A stretch of DNA of 64,000 bases from NCBI GenBank assembly GCA_017510605.1, contig JAFWMQ010000011.1:62001-126000 (forward strand), in the 5' to 3' direction. The notes under the pieces are model-generated. The model was given only the letters and a program-made list of their open reading frames with translations, searched no databases and had not been told where the DNA came from. Numbering within the stretch: position 1 is the first letter of the stretch; every line of letters starts with the position of its first letter. The position numbers and the translations under genes are program-made. Positions 1-9,019 of the stretch are shown piece by piece. This DNA comes from Clostridiales bacterium. GTDB lineage: Bacteria > Bacillota > Clostridia > Saccharofermentanales > Saccharofermentanaceae.

Positions 1-535
1 TTCGTTTGCAAGATACAGGAGAAAGAGGAGAGAGGTATTGTTCTTCTCATATATCATCCTGATGCTCATGCCGTTCCAGGTAACACTTGTTCCGAACTAC
101 ATGATCGCGGAAAATCTGGGTATTCTTGATACGATCTGGGCGATCATTCTGCCGGGTATTTTCTCGACATTCGCGATCTTCCTTCTTACAAAATACATGA
201 GACAGATCCCGTCGGGATATATTGAAGCGGCAACGCTTGACGGCGCTTCCGAATGGCAGATATTTACGAACATAGCGCTGCCGTTATGTAAGAACGCTAT
301 CTTCGCCCTGACGATACTTTTATTCATCGATTACTGGAACATGGTTGAACAGCCATTGGTCCTGTTAACAGATACGGCAAAACAACCCTTATCCGTATTT
401 CTCTCACAGATAAACGAACCGGAATTGGGAATCGCATTTGCGGCGTCGAGTGTCTACATGATCCCGCCGCTACTTATCTTTTTCTGGGGAGAAGATTATC
501 TCGTGGAAGGAATATCAAGATCAGGAATTAAATAA
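1..535 (+). CDS. Carbohydrate ABC transporter permease, MalG type (5' end outside window)
   Basis: Inner-membrane permease half of a binding-protein-dependent sugar importer. The reading frame is open from base 2 of the window, so the N-terminus is missing and about 178 residues are seen. The EAA loop that docks on the ATPase is present (EAATLDGASEWQIFTNIALP), between hydrophobic segments, and the C-terminus (YLVEGISRSGIK) is in the usual place for MalG-like subunits. No ATPase gene follows; the MsmX/UgpC-type ATPase at 41999 is a plausible shared partner. A HlyD-like gene starts 48 bases downstream in the same direction, so the two may be cotranscribed. The sugar specificity cannot be read from this part. 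The family call is firm; the substrate is unknown. Confidence 0.93.
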   Translation, partial: SFARYRRKRREVLFFSYIILMLMPFQVTLVPNYMIAENLGILDTIWAIILPGIFSTFAIFLLTKYMRQIPSGYIEAATLDGASEWQIFTNIALPLCKNAIFALTILLFIDYWNMVEQPLVLLTDTAKQPLSVFLSQINEPELGIAFAASSVYMIPPLLIFFWGEDYLVEGISRSGIK

Positions 536-583
536 ACATCATGTGTCAGAAAACACATATGCAGGATACGGAGGAACTTGAAG

Positions 584-2437
584 ATGGCAAAGAGAAGTGC
601 TAAAAGAGCAAAGGTTATAAAAGCAATGATTGCTTTTATAGTCATACTTGCATTGCTGACATTCTTCTCGAACACGATAATGAATCTGACCATTCCGAAG
701 GTTATGGGAACATATGCATCCAGAGGCAATCTCTCATATTCCAACAGCGCGAAAGGTTCGATAACCGTCGAAAACCAGACTGAGGTCAAGGGTCTTGAAG
801 GAAGGACCGTAGATGAAGTCCTTGTTTCAAATTACGACACTGTAAAAGCCGGTGATACGATACTGACTTTAAAGTCCGTGGAAGAATCCGAAGATCTTCA
901 GGCAAAGAGAGACCGTCTTAAGACTCTGGAGCGCGAAAAGAATTACGATGAGAGAACCCCCTCCGGCACGGATTTTACTACTTACTATGATGCGATCAAC
1001 AGTGCAAAGGCAACGCTTTCAGAAGCAGAAGACACTTTGGAAAAAGTTCTGAATAAAGAAGCTGTTGAAGACACGTACCAGATAATCATAGATAATGAAT
1101 CGGCAAAAGCAGTATCTCTCGAAGCTTCCGTATCAGCTGCTGCCCAGACAGTAGAAGACATTAAAAGAGAGATAGATCTGATAGATGCCCAGATAGCACC
1201 TCTCCAGTCTCAGATAGAAGTTTATATAGCACTGGGAACCCCTACTCCCACGCCTGTTCCGGGAACTGTTGAAGTAGTAAATACAGAAGAGCCAACAACG
1301 ACAACCACGGCAACCCCTACAACAGGAACAGATGCATCATCTACACCTACATCTTCGTCATCAGATACATCAGCTACGTCATCAACATCTGAAACGACAT
1401 CTGCTACGACGGCCGCAACTACACCCGCAACCGTTCTTGATATTGACGGACTTGATCCTAACTCACCCACATATGAGATGGATAAACTCATTCTCAAGAT
1501 ACAACAGTATGAAGACCAGAAAGCAGCTCTGCAGTCCAGGATAGCTTCTGCTCAAATGCGTTTAGACGAAGCTTCCGCGGCACTTGCCGAATGTCAGGTT
1601 AAGATAAAGGAAGCCCAGGATGAGATAGCTGCACTTGCAACGCTTCCTTCCGAGACAGCTGCGCAAAATGCCGTAAACGCGGCAAAGAGTGCAGTTAACT
1701 CCGCGCAGAAAGCATTGAATGATGCATATACTCAGGCGGGTATTACCGAGGACAAGAACAGGGATCTTTCTGAAGACCGTGACGAAGAGATAGAAAAACT
1801 TAAGAAACAGATAGATGAGCTTGAGCAGCAGGCAAAGATAACATCCATTACGGCTCCGGCATCCGGATATATATATAACATTGCCGTTTCTTCCGGAGAT
1901 GTATTAACTGCCAAACAGGTAGTAACCTGCATTCTCCCGGAGACTGACAGAGTCTGCTCAGTATCATTTACTTTCACAACCCAGGCTGCCCAGAATATTA
2001 TGGTCGGCATGCCTCTTGAAGTTACAAGCGGTTTTATTAATGGCTGCACGGTCACGGGAATCAAACCCGATCCCAACAATCCGAGAGGATTTAAGATCGT
2101 TAAGTGTATGGTAGACGGTAATGATGCGTGGCCCGGTGAAGAGATCACCGTAAATGCAGGAAAAGGCAACGACAACTATAAGTGTGTCGTACCGAGCAGT
2201 GCGGTAAGCGAAGACAACAACGGAGCCTTCATATATACAGTCGTAGGTTCTTCTACTCCTTTGGGTGATAAATATACGGTCAGGAGGGTAGACGTTACGG
2301 TTGAGGCAACAGACGGTTCTGCAACCGCTATCAAGGGTGAAGGACTGGACAAGTACGATGTAATGATCGTTGTAAGAGCCGAGAAGCCGTTGGAAGACGG
2401 ACAGAGAGTAAGACTTGAAGACTATTCCTCAAAGTAA
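584..2437 (+). CDS. HlyD/MacA-family membrane fusion (adaptor) protein with Thr/Ser-rich insertion
   Basis: Periplasmic-adaptor-type protein of 617 residues, anchored by one N-terminal membrane segment (about residues 11-33). A split lipoyl-like domain is visible: the first half ends in VSNYDTVKAGDTILTLK, the second half is ITAPASGYIYNIAVSSGDVL. Between the halves lie two long coiled coils separated by a low-complexity Thr/Ser/Pro stretch at about residues 219-284, where the tip of the hairpin would be. A beta-barrel-like region follows. ATG at 584 is chosen over the TTG at 578 because GAGGA at 571-575 sits 8 bases before it. The gene lies between a MalG-like permease and a MacB-ectodomain protein. 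In this family such proteins couple ABC or RND exporters to outer partners; a Gram-positive cell has no TolC, so the partner here is unknown. Confidence 0.88.
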   Translation: MAKRSAKRAKVIKAMIAFIVILALLTFFSNTIMNLTIPKVMGTYASRGNLSYSNSAKGSITVENQTEVKGLEGRTVDEVLVSNYDTVKAGDTILTLKSVEESEDLQAKRDRLKTLEREKNYDERTPSGTDFTTYYDAINSAKATLSEAEDTLEKVLNKEAVEDTYQIIIDNESAKAVSLEASVSAAAQTVEDIKREIDLIDAQIAPLQSQIEVYIALGTPTPTPVPGTVEVVNTEEPTTTTTATPTTGTDASSTPTSSSSDTSATSSTSETTSATTAATTPATVLDIDGLDPNSPTYEMDKLILKIQQYEDQKAALQSRIASAQMRLDEASAALAECQVKIKEAQDEIAALATLPSETAAQNAVNAAKSAVNSAQKALNDAYTQAGITEDKNRDLSEDRDEEIEKLKKQIDELEQQAKITSITAPASGYIYNIAVSSGDVLTAKQVVTCILPETDRVCSVSFTFTTQAAQNIMVGMPLEVTSGFINGCTVTGIKPDPNNPRGFKIVKCMVDGNDAWPGEEITVNAGKGNDNYKCVVPSSAVSEDNNGAFIYTVVGSSTPLGDKYTVRRVDVTVEATDGSATAIKGEGLDKYDVMIVVRAEKPLEDGQRVRLEDYSSK

Positions 2438-2454
2438 TCTTAAGGAAGAGAACG

Positions 2455-3756
2455 ATGCAGATTATTGATAAGACAAAAGAGGTGCTTGAGACCGAGAAGG
2501 TCAATACCAAGCGGAAATTCTTAAAACTGATCTTTGCCGTGCCTTTCTGGCTTATTCTGGCAGCTTTTGTACTGATCGGTTTCGGTATCGGCAGAGCTTT
2601 TTATCTGATCGATACAAGACCTGATCAGAAGGTAGCTGAGATATGGCAAAGCAAATCGGAAATGTCATTCAGACATATGAGTGTTTTCGCGGGAGGAATA
2701 AGATCCCAAGGAGATATATCTCCGCTTACGTATACTGACGGCGGGAAATCAATACACCTTGCGGATATAGCGTTGATCCGTAAAGATCTGCAGGCTTCGA
2801 CCGATACAGGTTCTGCTGCGGCGACCAAGAATATCCAGTATGTGGAAGGCAAGCTAAGAGGATGGGAAGACTGCTATTCATCTACAGTCAGGGCGTCCGT
2901 AAATGCCGTTGAGGTAAAGGACGGTCTTGAAGAGGTCATCGGAACTGCTGACACCCAGCTTGTCGCTGTCGGAGGCAATTACAAAGCTTTCCACCCCTTC
3001 AGATACCTCTCGGGCGGTTTTCTTCCCGAGGTTCCCGTCGATACAAACCACATCGTAATCAATGATGTTCTGGCCTGGAAATTCTATCATTCATATGATG
3101 TTTTAGGTAACAGGCTCATTATCAATGACCAGATGTTTACGATCATCGGCGTTGTAGAAGAAAGGAGCACGAATGTCGCAGAACTTTCGGGCGAACAGGA
3201 GAACAGGGCATTTATATATTTCGGCACTTTGGGAACTCTTTATCATTCTGTGACTACAGACGAAAACGGTGAAGTTATCAGCACTGAACCGGCCGATTTT
3301 GCCATCCAGTGCTATGAGGCGCTTCTCCCCGAACTGGTAAATGGAGTGGCTGTAACCGATTTTAAAAATGCCATGCCTTCCTATTCACTTACCAACCCCC
3401 AGATCTATGTCTCGAACAATACGGGGCGCTTTGGCGTATTAAGGATCCTTGATACCGTTTTCCCGTTGGGAGAGACTGACAGGGCACGGATGGGCTATGA
3501 GTTTCCGTATTGGGAGAAAGCGGCCCAGATGACTGAAGACAGACTGTTCTACGATTATGTTCTCGTGTTCGTCGGTGTGGTTTTGTTTCTTATAGGTCTT
3601 GTCATGACAGGCCTGAAACTTCGTGCCCGCAAGGCTGTTAAACCGGATGAAATTGATGATTATCCGGATGAAACGGATGATCCTTATCAGGAAGAACTGA
3701 CCGAGGAAGAAAAAGAAAGAAGAGAACTGCTGAAAAGCGTGACGCATTTAGGATAG
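2455..3756 (+). CDS. MacB-like extracellular domain protein with two membrane anchors, no FtsX core
   Basis: A 433-residue protein with one membrane segment near residues 24-45, a large extracytoplasmic region, a second membrane segment near 367-390 and a charged, acidic cytoplasmic tail. The outer region resembles the periplasmic core domain of MacB-type permeases: a GGFLPE segment and the phrase VINDVLAWKFYHSYDVLGN, followed by a statement like IIGVVEE, typical of these domains. The usual FtsX-like four-helix permease and the ATPase domain are absent. It follows the HlyD-like gene by 17 bases, as MacA precedes MacB. I infer that the two proteins form a complex, perhaps with the upstream permease. 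It could instead be a regulator or an assembly factor. The domain call is by pattern only. Confidence 0.6.
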   Translation: MQIIDKTKEVLETEKVNTKRKFLKLIFAVPFWLILAAFVLIGFGIGRAFYLIDTRPDQKVAEIWQSKSEMSFRHMSVFAGGIRSQGDISPLTYTDGGKSIHLADIALIRKDLQASTDTGSAAATKNIQYVEGKLRGWEDCYSSTVRASVNAVEVKDGLEEVIGTADTQLVAVGGNYKAFHPFRYLSGGFLPEVPVDTNHIVINDVLAWKFYHSYDVLGNRLIINDQMFTIIGVVEERSTNVAELSGEQENRAFIYFGTLGTLYHSVTTDENGEVISTEPADFAIQCYEALLPELVNGVAVTDFKNAMPSYSLTNPQIYVSNNTGRFGVLRILDTVFPLGETDRARMGYEFPYWEKAAQMTEDRLFYDYVLVFVGVVLFLIGLVMTGLKLRARKAVKPDEIDDYPDETDDPYQEELTEEEKERRELLKSVTHLG

Positions 3757-3784
3757 AAATAACAGGAAATTTTACTTATAATTC

Positions 3785-3815
3785 CCCTTAGTAAAATGAA
3801 CCTTAAGGGATTTTT
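3785..3815 (+). terminator. Possible weak intrinsic terminator after the MacB-like gene
   Basis: CCCTTA (3785-3790) can pair with TAAGGG (3804-3809) and is followed by TTTTT. The stem has only 6 base pairs. The same AAGGGA also serves as ribosome binding site of the next gene, so this may be coincidence. Confidence 0.3.
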
Positions 3816-3816
3816 A

Positions 3817-4845
3817 ATGCACAGGAAAACTGCGAAGATCATATCGGTAATAATGTCTGTATTGCTTGTCATAACTATGGCAGGATGTTTTGAAGACACG
3901 GAGTATTATCTTGAGTCAACCAGCAGTTCAAGACCGGTTCTCGAATTACCAACAACAACATCATCAACAACATCAACAACGGCCAGTTATGTTGCCAAGA
4001 CATTTGATATGAACAGGTATCCGTATTATGCGATGCTCTCACCGAAGGAGATGCAGGTATATTCCCTGATCTATGAGGAACTGACCCTGGGCAATAAACA
4101 AATTGAATGCGTTGTCGAAATAGATGCTGACCAGCTGACCAAAGCCGTTGATGCTGTTCTTAATGACCATCCCGAACTGTTCTGGCTCGAAAACAACTAC
4201 GGATACACCTATGATCCGTTTGACGGCAGCGTAAAAGAGATCAATTTCAATTTCTTTGATTTTGCCGACACACCGGAGAAGCTCCAGGAGGCTAAGGATA
4301 AGTTTGAGAGTGAAGTGGAAATAATAGTTTCCAAGGCATTCTCTTATTCGACACTTGCCGAACGCGAGCTTTATATCCACGATTATATTTGCGATAACAC
4401 CGTGTATGATGATACTGCTCCCTATAACCAGAGCGCATATTCTGTTATTGTTCTCCACAGATCCGTATGCGCGGGATATTCAAGGAGCTTTCAGTATCTT
4501 ATGCAAAAGGCGGGATACACCTGTTACTATGTCACGGGACAAACGATGGATATCGATAACAGGGCACTTGGAGGCAGTGGAGAGGACGGAGCTCACTCCT
4601 GGAATATGGTTCTTCTTGAAGGTGAGTTTTATAACGTTGACTGTCTTTGGGACGATACGGCAAGTGATGTTTACGGCAGTTCCATATATCCTTTCTTTAA
4701 TGTTACGGATGAGGCTCTGCTCCACCACGAGAGGATCCAGATGGCATTAAATCTTCCGGTATGTACAGCCACAGAATATAAATATTCCAATCAGTTCGGA
4801 CCCACCATTGAATCTGACAGTATTATCTTTACTGACGCCGCTTAA
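3817..4845 (+). CDS. Transglutaminase-like (papain-fold) lipoprotein
   Basis: Predicted lipoprotein of 342 residues. A signal peptide ends in the lipobox ITMAGC, followed by a Ser/Thr-rich linker (ELPTTTSSTTSTTAS) and a globular domain. The transglutaminase/protease core is intact: catalytic Cys in SVCAGYSRSF (about residue 218), His in GAHSWNMV (about 260) and Asp in NVDCLWDD (about 275). ATG at 3817 is preferred over 3796 because AAGGGA lies 6 bases upstream and the signal peptide then starts MHRK. Members of this family act as proteases, transglutaminases or peptidoglycan-linked enzymes; the substrate is unknown here. It follows the MacB-like gene and may belong to the same envelope module. 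Confidence 0.87.
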   Translation: MHRKTAKIISVIMSVLLVITMAGCFEDTEYYLESTSSSRPVLELPTTTSSTTSTTASYVAKTFDMNRYPYYAMLSPKEMQVYSLIYEELTLGNKQIECVVEIDADQLTKAVDAVLNDHPELFWLENNYGYTYDPFDGSVKEINFNFFDFADTPEKLQEAKDKFESEVEIIVSKAFSYSTLAERELYIHDYICDNTVYDDTAPYNQSAYSVIVLHRSVCAGYSRSFQYLMQKAGYTCYYVTGQTMDIDNRALGGSGEDGAHSWNMVLLEGEFYNVDCLWDDTASDVYGSSIYPFFNVTDEALLHHERIQMALNLPVCTATEYKYSNQFGPTIESDSIIFTDAA

Positions 4846-4879
4846 ACAATTCATTGTTTAAAGGTGTTTCTTTTTGTCG

Positions 4880-4885
4880 TATAAT
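4880..4885 (+). promoter_or_regulatory. Probable -10 box of the ior operon promoter
   Basis: A perfect TATAAT lies 46 bases before the iorA start. The best -35 candidate is TTGTTT at 4855-4860 with a long 19-base spacer. A short inverted repeat (TTAAACAAT/ATTGTTTAA) just upstream could end the preceding transcript. Confidence 0.42.
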
Positions 4886-4931
4886 TAACAGATTGATTTA
4901 TTAATATAATAATTCTTTAGGAGAATTGAAA

Positions 4932-6686
4932 ATGAAAGAACTAATGCTTGGAAACAAAGCCGTTGCAAGAGGTCTTTATGAGGCAGGCGTTGCGGTTGCC
5001 AGTTCGTATCCCGGCACACCCAGCACAGAGACCACAGAAGAAGCTGCTAAGTTTGAAGAGATCTATTGCGAATGGGCTCCGAATGAGAAGGTTGCTATGG
5101 AGACAGCTTTTGGTGCCAGCAGGGCAGGCAAGAGATCTTACTGCGCAATGAAGCACGTAGGACTTAATGTTGCTGCTGATCCTCTTTTCACCATGAGCTA
5201 CACCGGTGTTAATGCGGGAATGGTCATTCTTGTTGCAGATGATCCCGGTATGCATTCATCCCAGAATGAGCAGGACTCAAGACACTATGCGATCGCAGCC
5301 AAGATGCCGATGCTTGAACCCGCTGATTCCCAGGAAGCAAAGGATTTCGTCATCGAGGCTTACGATATTTCCGAGCAGTTTGATACGCCCGTACTCATCA
5401 AGATGTGCACGAGAGTTGCTCACTCACAGTCTGTTGTTGAGACAGGTGAGAGGATAGATGTTCCGGTTAAGCCTTATGAGAAGGATGCAGGAAAGTATGT
5501 CATGGTTCCCGCAAATGCCAAGAGACGTCATCCGATCGTTGAGGAGAGAACAAGAAAGCTCGTTGCATTTGCCGAGGAGTCTTCCCTTAACCGCGTTGAG
5601 GAAGGTTCTGATACTTCAATGGGTATCATCACATCTTCAACTTCATACCAGTATGTTAAGGAAGTATTCGGAGATAAGTATCCGGTATTGAAGATCGGAC
5701 TTATCAACCCGCTTCCTGTTAAGAAGATCAAGGATTTTGCTGCAGGTGTTGATAAACTCGTTGTTGTTGAGGAACTTGATCCCATCATCGAAACACACTG
5801 CAGGACATTAGGTCTTGAAGTAACGGGCAAGGACATTTTCCCTCTTATTGACGAGTTCTCACAGGGCCTCATCGCTTCCAAGCTCGGACTTCCCGAGAAG
5901 CCATGTTGCAAGCCCATTGAAGGACTTCCCGGAAGACCGCCGGCAATGTGCGCAGGCTGCCCTCACAGAGGAATGTTCTATGTTCTTTCCAAGCTCAAAC
6001 TCACGGTCATGGGCGATATCGGATGCTATACATTAGGTGCCACACCTCCGCTCTGCGCTATCGATACAACAGAGTGCATGGGCGCTTCCATCAGCTCGCT
6101 CCACGGCTTCAACAAGGCTCTGGGCGCTGATGCCGAGAAGAAGACAGTCGCTGTCATCGGTGACTCCACATTCATGCATTCAGGCATGACAGGTCTTGCA
6201 AACATCGCATATAACCAGACCAATTCAACTGTCATCATCCTTGATAACTCCATTACGGGCATGACAGGTCACCAGCAGAATCCTACGACAGGTTTCAACC
6301 TCCGTGGCGATCCGGCAGGAAAGATAGATCTCGAAGCTCTCGTCCGTGCCATGGGCATCAACAGGGTAAGAGTAGTAGATCCTTATAACCTCGCTGAAGC
6401 TGAAGCAGCAGTCAAGGAAGAACTCGCAGCAGAAGAGCCTTCCGTAATCATTTCCAGAAGACCTTGTGCGCTTCTTAAGAAGGTTAAGCGCGGTGAGCCT
6501 ATCCAGGTAAATGCTGACAAGTGCAAGTCCTGCAAGGCATGCATGAAGCTCGGATGCCCTGCGATCTCATTCAAGGACGGACATGCACATGTCGACACAA
6601 CACAGTGCTTCGGCTGCAAGGTCTGCAGCGAGCTCTGCAAGTTCGGCGCTTTCGAGACATTGAACGGGGAGGCAATCACATGGTAA
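4932..6686 (+). CDS. iorA: Indolepyruvate ferredoxin oxidoreductase, alpha subunit
   Basis: Large subunit (584 residues) of the thiamin-diphosphate enzyme that oxidatively decarboxylates aryl pyruvates (from Trp, Phe, Tyr) to aryl-acetyl-CoA and reduces ferredoxin in the cytoplasm. The N-terminal pyrimidine-binding region starts GNKAVARGLYEAGVAVASSYPGTPSTE. The thiamin/metal region is at GDIGCYTLGATPP and GDSTFMHSGMTG. The C-terminus carries a ferredoxin-like domain with two clusters (CKSCKACMKLGCP and CFGCKVCSELCK). ATG at 4932 is chosen because AGGAGA lies 7 bases upstream; the in-frame TTG at 4926 is too close. It overlaps iorB by 7 bases, so the two are translationally coupled. Length and all key motifs fit the family. 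Confidence 0.97.
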   Translation: MKELMLGNKAVARGLYEAGVAVASSYPGTPSTETTEEAAKFEEIYCEWAPNEKVAMETAFGASRAGKRSYCAMKHVGLNVAADPLFTMSYTGVNAGMVILVADDPGMHSSQNEQDSRHYAIAAKMPMLEPADSQEAKDFVIEAYDISEQFDTPVLIKMCTRVAHSQSVVETGERIDVPVKPYEKDAGKYVMVPANAKRRHPIVEERTRKLVAFAEESSLNRVEEGSDTSMGIITSSTSYQYVKEVFGDKYPVLKIGLINPLPVKKIKDFAAGVDKLVVVEELDPIIETHCRTLGLEVTGKDIFPLIDEFSQGLIASKLGLPEKPCCKPIEGLPGRPPAMCAGCPHRGMFYVLSKLKLTVMGDIGCYTLGATPPLCAIDTTECMGASISSLHGFNKALGADAEKKTVAVIGDSTFMHSGMTGLANIAYNQTNSTVIILDNSITGMTGHQQNPTTGFNLRGDPAGKIDLEALVRAMGINRVRVVDPYNLAEAEAAVKEELAAEEPSVIISRRPCALLKKVKRGEPIQVNADKCKSCKACMKLGCPAISFKDGHAHVDTTQCFGCKVCSELCKFGAFETLNGEAITW

Positions 6687-7255
6687 CAAGCATAATGATA
6701 GTTGGCGTTGGAGGACAGGGTTCTCTCCTCGCAAGTAAGTTGTTGGGCAGAGCCGCAATGGACAAGGGCTATGACGTAAAGGTCTCCGAGGTTCACGGAA
6801 TGAGCCAGAGAGGCGGAAGCGTTGTAACTTACGTTAAATTCGGCGACAAGGTAAATTCTCCCATCATCGATAAGGGTGAAGCAGACTACATCATTTCTTT
6901 CGAGCTTTTGGAAGCTGCAAGATATGTTGAGTTCTTAAAGCCAGGCGGACAGATCGTCACTAACTCACAGCAGATAGATCCTATGCCCGTAATCGCAGGC
7001 ACGGCTGAGTACCCGTCAGGTCTCATTGAGAAGATGCAGGAGTCCGGCGCCAAGGTAGATGCCATTGATGCTCTTACCATCGCTGAACAGGCAGGTTCAT
7101 CCAAGGCAACAAATATTGTTCTTATGGGTGTTTTCTCAAAGTATATTTCAGAGATCAGCAAGGAAGAGTGGATCAAGGCTGTTGAGGCTTCCGTTCCTGC
7201 AAAATTCCTTGAACTCAACCTTAAGGCTTTCGAGATGGGCCTTGCAGCAGAGTGA
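6680..7255 (+). CDS. iorB: Indolepyruvate ferredoxin oxidoreductase, beta subunit
   Basis: Gamma/beta-type small subunit (191 residues) that partners IorA. It starts MVTSIMIVGVGGQGSLLASKLLG, the typical glycine-rich opening, and contains SEVHGMSQRGGSVVTYVKFG, the strongly conserved core of the family. Start at 6680 with GGGGAGG at 6667-6672; the longer frame from 6521 lies inside iorA and is rejected. It is followed after 3 bases by a thioesterase-like gene. The protein should complete the coenzyme A-binding and ferredoxin-reducing complex. No odd features. Confidence 0.96.
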   Translation: MVTSIMIVGVGGQGSLLASKLLGRAAMDKGYDVKVSEVHGMSQRGGSVVTYVKFGDKVNSPIIDKGEADYIISFELLEAARYVEFLKPGGQIVTNSQQIDPMPVIAGTAEYPSGLIEKMQESGAKVDAIDALTIAEQAGSSKATNIVLMGVFSKYISEISKEEWIKAVEASVPAKFLELNLKAFEMGLAAE

Positions 7256-7258
7256 TCT

Positions 7259-7672
7259 ATGGCTAACAGTCTTGAAGAGGTAAGAAAGTTTTTCGAGGGT
7301 GACAAATACGCCACCGAAGCTACAGGGATCGTTATCGAGAAGGCCGAGAAAGGCCACAGCGTTGTAAGCCTTGAGCCTGACGGCAGACATCTTAATGCCG
7401 TCGGAGGTCTCATGGGCGCAGTCTATTACACGATGGCTGATTTCGCGTTCGCCGTTGCAGAAAACTGCGAGCTCGACTCTGATACGATCACCGTTACACA
7501 GGCAACACAGATGAATTTCCTGAGGTCATGGCATGGCGGCAAAGTCACATGTACTGCCGACATCGTCAAGGACGGAAGATATATCTGTTTATACGAGGTA
7601 AAGGCCTTCGATAAGGACGGCACTGAACTCGCACTCATTATCGTCAACGGTTTTAAGACCGCACGAAAATAA
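7259..7672 (+). CDS. PaaI-like hotdog-fold thioesterase
   Basis: A 137-residue hotdog protein of the PaaI/YbgC type, expected to hydrolyse acyl-CoA thioesters. The active-site region is LNAVGGLMGAVYYTMADFAFAVAEN: the Asp on the central helix (MAD) is present, but the His-Gly-Gly of many PaaI proteins is replaced by LMG. The C-terminal sheet ends IIVNGFKTARK. It sits between iorB and a CoA ligase gene, which suggests release of aryl-acetyl-CoA or removal of dead-end thioesters in the same pathway. The start ATG at 7259 follows the iorB stop by 3 bases. The fold call is good; the exact substrate is an inference from context. Confidence 0.87.
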   Translation: MANSLEEVRKFFEGDKYATEATGIVIEKAEKGHSVVSLEPDGRHLNAVGGLMGAVYYTMADFAFAVAENCELDSDTITVTQATQMNFLRSWHGGKVTCTADIVKDGRYICLYEVKAFDKDGTELALIIVNGFKTARK

Positions 7673-7699
7673 ACATCCCGCTTAAGGAGGGACCATTTT

Positions 7700-9001
7700 A
7701 TGATTTGGAACGAAGCAAAGGAGTGCATGTCGCGTGACGAACTCGAAGCGCTGCAGAGCGCAAGACTCGTCAAGCAGGTAAACCGCGTTTATCACAACGT
7801 TGAGTATTACCGCAAAAAGATGCAGGAAGCCGGTCTTGAACCCGGTGACATCAAGGGAATAGAAGACCTTGATAAACTGCCTTATACCACTTATCAGGAT
7901 CTAAGAGACACATACCCTTTTGGTTTGGCTGCAGCACCCAGATCGGAACTGGTCCGTGTTCACGCATCTTCAGGTACGACAGGTAAGCCCAAGATTGCCG
8001 TCTATACAAGACGCGATATCGATATCTGGGCAGAGTGCGTTGCAAGATGCCTTTCAATGGCAGGAATCACTAAGGACGACATAATTCAGGTAGGTTACGG
8101 CTACGGCCTCTTCACAGGCGGACTTGGTGCACATTATGGTGCTGAATACCTTGGCGCGCTGGTTCTCCCTATGTCCACAGGCAACACACAGAAACTGATC
8201 GACATGATGATCGACTGTGACGTTACTTCGATCGCGTGCACGCCTTCTTATCTCCTGCACGTTGCAGAGGATCTCGAGAAGGCAGGTCTCATCGACAAGA
8301 TCAAGCTCAAGTCTGCCATCTGCGGTGCAGAGCCATGGACAGACGAGATGCGTGACCAGATGGAGGCAAGACTCCACATCAAAGCATATGACATCTACGG
8401 TCTCACAGAAATGATGGGTCCCGGCGTTGCCTGTGACTGCGAATACCATAAGGGTCTTCATATCTGGGAGGATCACTTCCTGCCCGAGATCATCGATCCT
8501 GCTACACAGAAGCAGCTTCCCAAGGGTTCTGACGGTGAGCTCGTTATTACAAACCTCACCAAGGAAGGCATGCCTCTTATCCGTTATAGAACGAAAGACC
8601 TCACATCAATTGAATACGATAAGTGTGAGTGCGGACGTACAATGGCAAGGATCCAGCGCTTCAGAGGCAGATCCGACGATATGCTCATCATCCGCGGCGT
8701 AAATGTTTTCCCTTCGCAGGTAGAGGCTGCTCTCCTGACTGTAGAGGGAACGACTCCTCACTATATGCTCGTTGTTGACCGTGTTGATAATACCGACACT
8801 CTCGAGGTTCAGGTAGAAGTTGCTGAAAACGCATTCACGGACGAGATCAAGTCTTTGGAGAAACTTTCCAAGGCAGTTCACGACAAGCTTAAGATGGCCA
8901 TAGGTCTTAATGCAAAGGTCAAGCTCGTTGAGCCTAACGGCCTTGAGCATTTCGACGGCAAGAGCAAGCACGTTACAGACAAGCGTAAGCTTTATCAGTA
9001 A
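7700..9001 (+). CDS. Phenylacetate-CoA ligase-like adenylate-forming enzyme (PaaK family)
   Basis: A 433-residue acyl-adenylate enzyme of the PaaK family, which activates phenylacetate or related aryl acids with ATP and CoA. The phosphate-binding loop is HASSGTTGKPKIAVYT. The adenine region is AYDIYGLTEMMGPGVACDC, and the hinge and C-terminal domain follow at RFRGRSDDMLIIRGVNVFPSQVE. The lysine loop is near the C-terminus. AAGGAGG lies 8-9 bases before the ATG. Next to ior genes such ligases work either forwards or in reverse, giving ATP from aryl-acetyl-CoA; direction cannot be told from sequence. Length is normal for the family. Confidence 0.93.
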   Translation: MIWNEAKECMSRDELEALQSARLVKQVNRVYHNVEYYRKKMQEAGLEPGDIKGIEDLDKLPYTTYQDLRDTYPFGLAAAPRSELVRVHASSGTTGKPKIAVYTRRDIDIWAECVARCLSMAGITKDDIIQVGYGYGLFTGGLGAHYGAEYLGALVLPMSTGNTQKLIDMMIDCDVTSIACTPSYLLHVAEDLEKAGLIDKIKLKSAICGAEPWTDEMRDQMEARLHIKAYDIYGLTEMMGPGVACDCEYHKGLHIWEDHFLPEIIDPATQKQLPKGSDGELVITNLTKEGMPLIRYRTKDLTSIEYDKCECGRTMARIQRFRGRSDDMLIIRGVNVFPSQVEAALLTVEGTTPHYMLVVDRVDNTDTLEVQVEVAENAFTDEIKSLEKLSKAVHDKLKMAIGLNAKVKLVEPNGLEHFDGKSKHVTDKRKLYQ

Positions 9002-9019
9002 GAAAGGGGAGGTACCATT

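Noticed and set aside
1222..1497. Minus-strand Val/Asp-rich frame opposite the Thr-rich part of the adaptor gene
   Set aside because: It is the complement of low-complexity Thr/Ser codons.
6521..6679. N-terminal extension of iorB
   Set aside because: This part lies in another frame of the iorA ferredoxin domain; family proteins begin at the ATG at 6680.
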